Assembly (NCBI GenBank): GCA_016839425.1
Contig: JAEOUI010000109.1
Span: forward strand, 1 to 11,961
Direction of reading: 5' to 3'
Source of the DNA: Promethearchaeota archaeon
Lineage (GTDB): Archaea > Asgardarchaeota > Lokiarchaeia > Sigynarchaeales > SOKP01
Length of the DNA stretch: 11,961 nt
Positions 7,618 to 11,961 of this stretch are shown here, one piece after another (the stretch's first letter is position 1; every line of letters starts with the position of its first letter). A program made the translations under genes and the position numbers. The notes beneath the pieces are model-generated. The model was not told the DNA's origin, ran no database searches, and saw only the letters and a program-made list of their open reading frames with translations.

Positions 7618-7663
7618 TTTTGAACTATTTAAAATATTATTTTTTAATTAAATAAGTTCAAAA
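7618..7663. promoter_or_regulatory. Extended inverted repeat at the SIR2-TPR gene start (operator or leader hairpin)
   Basis: Arms TTTTGAACTATTTAA (7618-7632) and TTAAATAAGTTCAAAA (7648-7663) pair over 15 base pairs with one bulged base (7654) and a 15-base AT-only centre. The near arm ends three bases from the ATG complement at 7612-7614. The AT-only centre, on the minus strand, holds TATA-like sequence at about -25 to -33 from the ATG. If transcription starts at or near the ATG, the two arms flank the core promoter, as an operator would; in a longer transcript they would form a leader hairpin. Confidence 0.5.
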
Positions 7664-7770
7664 GGCATTTTTAAAACAATATGGTAATCATTTGAAATAA
7701 AAATAATTAACAAATCTCGCTTGAAATTATCGAATTTTAAATTTCGTTATTGTTTGTTAGATTTAAGGAC

Positions 7771-8523
7771 TTAGAAAAAAGAATTGTAATTTTTGATGAT
7801 CGAATAAGATAAATTGATATCTCGATTCCCGTTTTTGCTTGGATTCATGTGACCCGGAAGGAGGTAGGTGACATCTAATTCGGTAAGAAATTTAATGGAG
7901 TCTTGAAGCTGATCAAAAGATCCTCCAGGAAAATCAAACCTTCCAAAACTTCCTTGTGTAAACACAACGTCTCCAGGAACGAGTATTTTATTCTTTGAAT
8001 CGTAGTAACATATTGATCCGATCGAATGTCCTGGAGTGTAATGAATTTGGAAATCAAATCCAGGAAATACGGTGACTTGTTTAAGATCCGTAATATCCGT
8101 TATTTTGAGAGGTACGAGACTCACTCCAAACATTTTCGCCTTGATACCAAGACTGTCAGGAAACATTTGCTTCTCGTCAGAAGTTATTAATATTTTAGCA
8201 GTTTCACCATACGCAAATATTTCTGGGGGATTTTCTTTTCTTAAATCCAACAATCGATATAATCCCAAGACGTGGTCAACATGTTCGTGTGTGATGAACA
8301 CTTTTGTGATATTTTCAGGATTTAAGCCAATTTCTTTCAGTCCTTCATACAAGCCATTCAAGGATATGCCGTTTCCAATATCGAAAAGGGCAATTTCTTC
8401 AGAATTCTCGTCAATAATACAATAAATATTGCAATCAAGTTGCCCTTCAAATTCGGGGAAATAATATATATTTGATAGTACTTCAATCCCTTTTTTTTTA
8501 CGAGAACTACTTTGAAAAAACAT
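7771..8523 (-). CDS. MBL-fold metallo-hydrolase (glyoxalase II-like)
   Basis: A complete 250-residue single-domain metallo-beta-lactamase fold. The HxHxDH signature is present as H79-E-H81-V-D83-H84. The other metal ligands are H166 in YTPGHSIGS, bridging D185 in LVPGDVVF, and H225 in LLPGHM, so a two-metal hydrolase site is intact. GRFDFPGGSFDQLQDSI (194-210) matches the segment that follows the bridging Asp in the glyoxalase II and persulfide-dioxygenase branch. Likely reaction: hydrolysis of a thioester or similar small ester in the cytosol; the substrate is not readable, and no rhodanese, flavodiiron or RNase domain is attached. The start at ATG 8523 has GAGGAT about nine bases upstream. 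It is divergent from the ModE-like regulator (210-base gap) and followed by the separately promoted SIR2-TPR gene. The family is certain; the specific substrate is unknown. Confidence 0.93.
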   Translation of the reverse strand: MFFQSSSRKKKGIEVLSNIYYFPEFEGQLDCNIYCIIDENSEEIALFDIGNGISLNGLYEGLKEIGLNPENITKVFITHEHVDHVLGLYRLLDLRKENPPEIFAYGETAKILITSDEKQMFPDSLGIKAKMFGVSLVPLKITDITDLKQVTVFPGFDFQIHYTPGHSIGSICYYDSKNKILVPGDVVFTQGSFGRFDFPGGSFDQLQDSIKFLTELDVTYLLPGHMNPSKNGNRDINLSYSIIKNYNSFF

Positions 8524-8567
8524 TATTTATATCCTCATGAATAATAAGAAAGGAAAAATTACTTCTG

Positions 8568-8582
8568 TTTTATTTTTATCGT
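8568..8582 (-). promoter_or_regulatory. Possible TATA element for the MBL hydrolase gene
   Basis: On the minus strand CGATAAAAATAAAA lies about 45-59 bases before the ATG at 8523. It would place the transcript start near 8542 and leave a short leader holding the GAGGAT ribosome site. Judged by pattern only. Confidence 0.3.
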
Positions 8583-8667
8583 TTTAAGCGTTTTCAGTTC
8601 TAAATTATTGTATTTAATATTATGCTCCACCCTAATAACTTTAAAAATATAGTCTTGTTCAAAAATA

Positions 8668-8676
8668 TTTATAAAA
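8668..8676 (+). promoter_or_regulatory. Probable TATA box of the ModE-like gene
   Basis: TTTATAAAA is a good archaeal TATA match, 58 bases before the ATG at 8734. Transcription would start near 8698-8702, giving a leader of about 35 bases. The A-run before it could serve as a weak BRE. Confidence 0.4.
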
Positions 8677-8733
8677 ACCAACCTACTAACATACACAATT
8701 ATCGCCAAATAAATCTAATAATATTAGAGTATA

Positions 8734-9114
8734 ATGTCTGAAAAAGATTTGAATATTGATAAATTAAAATTAAAAATAAGCGTTGGAGCAAAAATCTGGC
8801 TTGATTTTGATGGAAAAAGCGTTATAGGTTCGGGTTGGGCCAAACTTTTAGAAAACATTGATAATAACGATGGAGGGTCCCTAACAAACGCTTTAAATAT
8901 AGCACCAAAGAAATATTCCTATAAATATGCCTGGAACATATTGAAAAGAATAGAGGAAAGAACTGGCGTTTCTCCCGTTGAAACAGGAAAGGGAGGCCCT
9001 GGGGGTGGTGGTTGGATAAGGTTAAACGAATGGGGGAAATACCTGCTCGATACATTTAAAAAAATTGAAAAAGAGCTTGAAAGTGTCCTTAAGGACCTTA
9101 AAAAGGTTGAATAA
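8734..9114 (+). CDS. ModE-type winged-helix DNA-binding protein without molybdate domain
   Basis: A 126-residue protein matching the N-terminal domain of ModE and related LysR-type winged helices. The leading strand AKIWLDFDGKSVIGSG (19-34) is followed by the first helix WAKLLENID. A second helix, GGSLTNALNIAPKKY, leads into the recognition helix SYKYAWNILKRIEERTG (62-78), which carries the family's Y-x-x-A-W signature. The glycine-rich wing is GGPGGGG (87-93), followed by IRLNEWGKYLLDTF, the usual L-T-x-x-G helix in modified form. The C-terminal 20 residues form a charged helix likely to dimerise. The TOBE/Mop molybdate-binding domains of classical ModE are absent, so metal sensing cannot be assumed; many archaeal homologues share this short form. 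No molybdate transporter lies nearby. Targets might include its own promoter, the divergent hydrolase or the CBS gene downstream. The fold is confident; ligand and regulon are unknown. Confidence 0.9.
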   Translation: MSEKDLNIDKLKLKISVGAKIWLDFDGKSVIGSGWAKLLENIDNNDGGSLTNALNIAPKKYSYKYAWNILKRIEERTGVSPVETGKGGPGGGGWIRLNEWGKYLLDTFKKIEKELESVLKDLKKVE

Positions 9115-9123
9115 ATAAATAAA

Positions 9124-9134
9124 ATATTTTTTAA
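9124..9134 (+). terminator. Weak T-tract after the ModE-like gene
   Basis: ATATTTTTTAA follows the stop by about ten bases. The single T6 run could cause partial termination and leave read-through into the CBS gene 70 bases further on. Confidence 0.25.
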
Positions 9135-9173
9135 TAAGATCAAAGATTAATTTCCTCAACTGGCTTTTAATGA

Positions 9174-9180
9174 TTTTATA
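9174..9180 (+). promoter_or_regulatory. TATA-like element spaced for a leaderless CBS-gene transcript
   Basis: TTTTATA is centred about 28 bases before the ATG at 9205, the normal TATA-to-start distance in archaea, and no Shine-Dalgarno sequence precedes the ATG. A second, better TATA match, TTTAAATA (9190-9197), is only eight bases from the ATG and would start transcripts inside the gene, so it is less likely to serve this start. Confidence 0.35.
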
Positions 9181-9204
9181 CGAATCAAATTTAAATACTC
9201 AAAC

Positions 9205-9645
9205 ATGGTAATCGATACTCTCAAGCAATTCGGAGAAATTCCGATCTCCGAAGTAATGATTCACGATCCATTATATTTTACAACTCCTGAAGAAAAAATA
9301 AGCGCTACGGAACTTTTAATGCTGAGAAAAAAGATTGGCGGACTTCCCGTGGTAAATGATTCCAAAAACAAACAATTAATTGGAATAGTTACTCAAAGAG
9401 ACATAAGATTAGCACGTTTTGCAGTTTCCTTAGAAGCCCCTCAAACTACTATTAGAGATTTAATGACTCCTGAACCTATCGTTATCAAGAAGCATGAGAC
9501 GATTAAAGACGCCTTAAATAAATTCTTTAAGTACAACATTGAAAGATTACCGGTTGTTACTGATAATGGTAATGAATTAATAGGTCTTGTCATACAAAAC
9601 GATATTTTACGTAGATTACATTCCGAACTCTCTAAACAAATTTAA
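9205..9645 (+). CDS. Tandem CBS-domain protein
   Basis: The 146 residues contain little besides two CBS motifs forming one Bateman module. CBS1 spans about 12-72 (ISEVMIHDPLYFTTPEEKIS, then KIGGLPVVND and LIGIVTQRDIRL). CBS2 spans about 82-141 (TIRDLMTPEPIVIKKHETI, then NIERLPVVTD and LIGLVIQNDILRR). Such modules bind AMP, ATP, S-adenosylmethionine or similar adenosine ligands between the two repeats and act as stand-alone energy or ligand sensors. The Asp in TQRDI and QNDIL occupies the position that usually contacts the ribose. No catalytic, channel or DNA-binding domain is attached, so the regulated partner must be another protein. Start ATG 9205 places CBS1 at the usual distance from the N-terminus; the next Met (residue 18) would cut into CBS1. 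It lies 90 bases after the ModE-like gene on the same strand and may share its transcript. Confidence 0.93.
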   Translation: MVIDTLKQFGEIPISEVMIHDPLYFTTPEEKISATELLMLRKKIGGLPVVNDSKNKQLIGIVTQRDIRLARFAVSLEAPQTTIRDLMTPEPIVIKKHETIKDALNKFFKYNIERLPVVTDNGNELIGLVIQNDILRRLHSELSKQI

Positions 9646-9818
9646 TAACTGTAATTCTCTACAAAAAAAAAATCAAGCCTTATTTGAATTATATCAAATT
9701 GATCTCGATCTTGGTTTTGAATCGAATAAAAAAGTAAAATAAAGTAAAAATTAAATTACAGATATCTTATTAATATTATATTGTCGTTTTTAACGCGATA
9801 TGACTATCTATTATATCT

Positions 9819-9824
9819 AAAGGT
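9819..9824 (+). promoter_or_regulatory. Shine-Dalgarno site of the actin-family gene
   Basis: AAAGGT ends seven bases before the ATG at 9832, a normal spacing. It supports this start, which also places the phosphate-1 loop at the same distance from the N-terminus as in actin, give or take three residues. Confidence 0.45.
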
Positions 9825-9831
9825 CTAATAA

Positions 9832-11373
9832 ATGTACTCAATACCTAAACCTGGAACACCAATCATCATTGATATGGGAAGTGCTTACGTTAAAATTGGA
9901 TTCGCGGGCGAACCTGGTCCGAGATTCGTTTTCCCTTGCATTACGGGGACTGAAAAATATAGGGCCGTAATGGCAGATGTATCCACGAGGAGTATCTATG
10001 TAGGAGACGACGCCATGAAGATGCGGGGTGTATTAAAAGTTAAAAGACCAATTGAACGGTCCACTATTATGAGCTGGGAGGACTTCTACGAAATTCTCAA
10101 CCACATATTTTATACATTACTCCGAATCGAAAATCTTTCAGCCTATCCCGTGTTTTATGTCGAACCTTCATTCATTCAAAGGGAGACCAAGGAGTATATT
10201 GCACGTGTGCTATTCGAGACCCATAGAGTTCAAAGTTTGATAATGGTCCCTTCCCCGATTCTTTCTATCTTTGCAGTCGGTCTTACAACGGGCTTAGTTG
10301 TCGAGAGTGGACATGGACTTACGACTATCGTCCCAATTGTAAACGGAAAAGTATATTATCAAGCAATTCAAAAATTAAACCTCGCTGGGATGGATGTCAT
10401 AGGCAATCTCAGATCTTTACTTATGAGAGAAGGAATTAACATTCAATCTTCTGCCGTTGAGGAAATTATGAGGGAAATAGTAGAAAAAAATTGTTATTTC
10501 ATTTTAAATCCAAATAATCCGCCCCAAGCTGCGGAAAATTTTAATTATCCCATGCCAGATGGAACTTATCTGAACATACCCCAACAAGTGCTTTATATGG
10601 CGCCCGAAGTACTTTTCCAACCTGCTCTCATTAACGCAAACACTCAAAGCATCCCTCAAGCGACAATTTCGTCCTTATACAGCATAAATAGCGCTTATTG
10701 GAGCGAATTGCTCTCTCATGTTGTTCTTTCTGGTGGAAATCTCTCTTATCCTGGATTCGAAGAACGATTTAAATCAGAAATCACTGCGCTCTTGCCTCAA
10801 TTAGGGCCTATCCCAAAACCAGTGACGAATATAAAGGCAAACAATGCACCTGCTCTCCAACCAATGCAACTTCAAGCCGTTAAAAGCGAAGCTAAAGAAC
10901 AAGATACATGCTCTAAATGTGGAACTCTTGTTAATTTGTCTGATGGAAAAGAATTTTGTCCAAATTGTGGAGCACCTATGAAAGTACCTGAAATATCCTT
11001 GGACTTGAATCTTGGTCAAAAAAAGCAAAAAAAAATAGACGATGGAAAATGCCCCCATTGTAAGAAGGATATAAAAGACAAGACTTCGCTTTTCTGTCCT
11101 TATTGTGGTAAAAAACTCTTAATGCCTCAAATGCCCGAAGCTTCAGGTCAAATCTCCGATCAAGAACACGCTCCAGAGTTTTCTGGATTTTTTGAATCTT
11201 CAGATACAGAAAAAATGCTTAAATTCTTCATACCCGACAACCTCCAATACGCTACATTTTATGGTGCTTCGATTTTAGGGAGCCTTCCGTCGTTTTTGGG
11301 CTTATTTATCACGCACGAACAATTCTTAGCTAGTCCTGAACTGTTATATACGGATATTAGTTCCATTTTTTAA
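9832..11373 (+). CDS. Actin-related protein with two zinc ribbons inserted in subdomain 3
   Basis: This 513-residue actin-family protein aligns with eukaryotic actin over its whole length. DMGSAYVKIGFAG (14-26) is the phosphate-1 loop; SIYVGDDAMKMRGVLKVKRP (54-73) matches the segment after the DNase loop, which is itself present; LNLAGMDVIG (182-191), PDGTYLNI (242-249), LSGGNLSYPG (299-308) and ASILGSLPSFLGLFIT (479-494) follow. Residues up to about 325 and from about 465 fit a 375-residue actin. Between them, at actin position 326-329, lie about 138 extra residues with two zinc ribbons: C360/C363 with C376/C379, and C407/C410 with C422/C425, joined by lysine-rich linkers. D14, K21, E218 and G301-G302 of the ATP site are kept, but actin Q137, D154, D157 and H161 correspond to S141, E158, H161 and T165, so hydrolysis may be lost or slow. 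It is probably a cytosolic Arp-like regulator or adaptor and not the main filament actin. The frame is continuous, so this is a true insertion and not an assembly join. Confidence 0.95.
   Translation: MYSIPKPGTPIIIDMGSAYVKIGFAGEPGPRFVFPCITGTEKYRAVMADVSTRSIYVGDDAMKMRGVLKVKRPIERSTIMSWEDFYEILNHIFYTLLRIENLSAYPVFYVEPSFIQRETKEYIARVLFETHRVQSLIMVPSPILSIFAVGLTTGLVVESGHGLTTIVPIVNGKVYYQAIQKLNLAGMDVIGNLRSLLMREGINIQSSAVEEIMREIVEKNCYFILNPNNPPQAAENFNYPMPDGTYLNIPQQVLYMAPEVLFQPALINANTQSIPQATISSLYSINSAYWSELLSHVVLSGGNLSYPGFEERFKSEITALLPQLGPIPKPVTNIKANNAPALQPMQLQAVKSEAKEQDTCSKCGTLVNLSDGKEFCPNCGAPMKVPEISLDLNLGQKKQKKIDDGKCPHCKKDIKDKTSLFCPYCGKKLLMPQMPEASGQISDQEHAPEFSGFFESSDTEKMLKFFIPDNLQYATFYGASILGSLPSFLGLFITHEQFLASPELLYTDISSIF
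10909..11106 (+). other. Zinc-ribbon pair coding segment inside the actin fold
   Basis: Codons for residues 360-425. Ribbon 1 is CSKC, 12 residues, CPNC; ribbon 2 is CPHC, 11 residues, CPYC. Both have the knuckle form C-P-x-C-G or equivalent seen in double zinc-ribbon domains. The flanks (326-358 and 428-462) are low in hydrophobics and rich in P, Q, K, E and S, so the ribbons probably hang on flexible tethers. Confidence 0.9.
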
Positions 11374-11376
11374 CCA

Positions 11377-11440
11377 TTTTTTACTTTAAATGTTTTTTAT
11401 CTAAAATCATTCTTTAATTAATTCTATTATTTCTTTTTTT
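11377..11440 (+). terminator. Multiple U-tracts after the actin-family gene
   Basis: T6 runs at 11377-11382 and 11393-11398 and a T-rich run TTCTTTTTTT at 11431-11440 follow the stop. Repeated U-tracts of this kind give efficient factor-independent termination in archaea. Confidence 0.5.
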
Positions 11441-11449
11441 AGGATATTT

Positions 11450-11490
11450 CGATCTTTTATAGTTTAAAATCTTTTATCCCTATAAGATCG
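11450..11490. repeat. Inverted repeat between the actin-family gene and the secreted-protein gene
   Basis: CGATCTTTTATAG (11450-11462) pairs with CTATAAGATCG (11480-11490) over 11 base pairs with a two-base bulge and a 17-base loop. Its G/C-capped ends make it less likely to be chance than most AT-only dyads here. It could be an operator for the downstream gene or the stem of an end signal for the upstream one. Confidence 0.4.
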
Positions 11491-11511
11491 TTAATTTTTA
11501 ATTCCAACAAA

Positions 11512-11538
11512 AATTCTTAAAACTAAATTTTTAGAATT
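11512..11538 (+). repeat. Hairpin in the probable leader of the secreted-protein gene
   Basis: AATTCTTAAAA (11512-11522) and TTTTTAGAATT (11528-11538) pair over 10 of 11 positions around a 5-base loop, ending 19 bases before the TTG start and just before the ribosome site TGAGG. If transcribed it would sit next to the ribosome-binding region. Confidence 0.35.
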
Positions 11539-11557
11539 CAAACTGAGGCAAAACAAA

Positions 11558-11961
11558 TTGAATAAAAAAAACTTGAGTCTATCTTTGATAGCCCTTTCAA
11601 TAATCAGCTTCATGCTACTCACGCCTTTAGCACTAGCCGTCACCAGACAATCTCATGTCATTAGCTTTATTGTAAGTACCAAAAACGAGAATGATCAAGG
11701 TTTTGGTAACAATTATCAGTCAACAATGAACGCCTTGGAAGTTTTAGATCGCTTTGATGCGTTAGATAAAGTAGACTCTTCTGCAATGCTTGAATATTTA
11801 ACAACAGAATTAAATAATAAGTTTGATCAAAAGGATATAAACATTTACGACCTTTATTATATTTTAAGATCGATTGACTTGCTTAATTCTTCTGATAACG
11901 AGGTCAATATAGATTTAGAAGTTGAAATTGAGAACCTTCTTGAAGGCCTCAGTCAAGTAGG
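11558..11961 (+). CDS. Secreted protein with prenyltransferase-like alpha/alpha repeat, 3'-truncated by window edge
   Basis: The frame runs open from TTG 11558 to the window end (134 codons). TTG is chosen because TGAGG (11544-11548) lies nine bases upstream and because the following residues form a textbook signal peptide: NKKN, a hydrophobic core LSLSLIALSIISFMLLTP, and ALA at 25-27 for cleavage before Val28. The next in-frame Met (19) would destroy the signal. The mature part reads VISFIVSTKNENDQGFG (34-50), then STMNALEVLDRFDALDKVD (55-73), resembling the repeat of protein prenyltransferase beta and terpene-cyclase alpha/alpha barrels, where a GGFG turn precedes a T-x-x-A-L-x-x-L helix. 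In eukaryotes a secreted relative of this fold occurs in ribophorin II, so an oligosaccharyltransferase-like or surface role is one option; the rest of the gene is needed. The product is exported or membrane-anchored. Codon pattern and signal peptide make the gene likely; the fold is a weaker call. Confidence 0.75.
   Translation, partial: MNKKNLSLSLIALSIISFMLLTPLALAVTRQSHVISFIVSTKNENDQGFGNNYQSTMNALEVLDRFDALDKVDSSAMLEYLTTELNNKFDQKDINIYDLYYILRSIDLLNSSDNEVNIDLEVEIENLLEGLSQV

Noticed and set aside
7730..7745. Near-palindrome CGAATTTTAAATTTCG after the MBL gene
   Set aside because: It has no loop and is AT-rich, so it is weak as a hairpin terminator; no T-run of note follows it on the minus strand.
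8072..8425. 117-residue plus-strand ORF over the MBL hydrolase gene
   Set aside because: It is antisense to a gene with all metal-binding motifs intact and shows no motif of its own.
8822..9143. Minus-strand ORFs over the ModE-like gene
   Set aside because: The proline-rich stretch is the reverse reading of the glycine-rich wing codons, not an independent protein.
10909..11106. Zinc ribbons as a separate gene or an assembly join inside the actin gene
   Set aside because: The frame is continuous on both sides, the linkers are in frame, and the actin alignment resumes exactly where it stopped, so a single fused protein is the simplest reading.

Overview
The window most likely comes from an AT-rich Asgard archaeon (Promethearchaeota, Lokiarchaeia-like). 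The strongest evidence is a full-length actin-family gene (9832-11373) that aligns with eukaryotic actin from the phosphate-1 loop through the DNase loop to the C-terminus. Supporting evidence is a longin-like domain protein at the left edge, a large HEAT/winged-helix protein, archaeal U-rich gene ends and TATA-like upstream elements. The phylum call is an inference from gene content; no rRNA or other phylogenetic marker lies in the window.

Layout. 3-1319 (+): longin-like plus TPR-like protein, open at the left edge. 1430-4165 (-): 911-residue HEAT-like plus winged-helix-like protein, convergent with the first gene. 4397-5065 (-): four-helix membrane protein with a C-terminal bacterial-PH-like domain. 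5194-7614 (-): SIR2-like NADase domain joined to eleven TPRs. 7771-8523 (-): metallo-beta-lactamase-fold hydrolase. 8734-9114 (+): ModE-type winged-helix regulator, divergent from the hydrolase. 9205-9645 (+): tandem CBS-domain protein. 9832-11373 (+): actin-related protein with two inserted zinc ribbons. 11558-end (+): start of a secreted protein with a signal peptide and prenyltransferase-like repeats, initiating at TTG.

No gene-free stretch exceeds about 230 bases. I found no tRNA, rRNA, CRISPR array or insertion sequence. Most genes seem to be separately transcribed, with gaps of 80-230 bases; the ModE-like and CBS genes (90-base gap) are the most plausible co-transcribed pair. No multi-gene pathway is evident. 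The window reads as a set of mostly independent genes, three of them of cytoskeletal or membrane-trafficking flavour and one (SIR2-TPR) of defence or NAD-signalling flavour.

The two most notable items are the actin-related protein and the SIR2-TPR gene. In the actin-related protein, about 138 extra residues carrying two four-cysteine zinc ribbons sit at a single point in subdomain 3, and several ATP-hydrolysis residues are replaced. The SIR2-TPR gene has an uninterrupted 40-residue repeat register and a strong dyad directly at its start.
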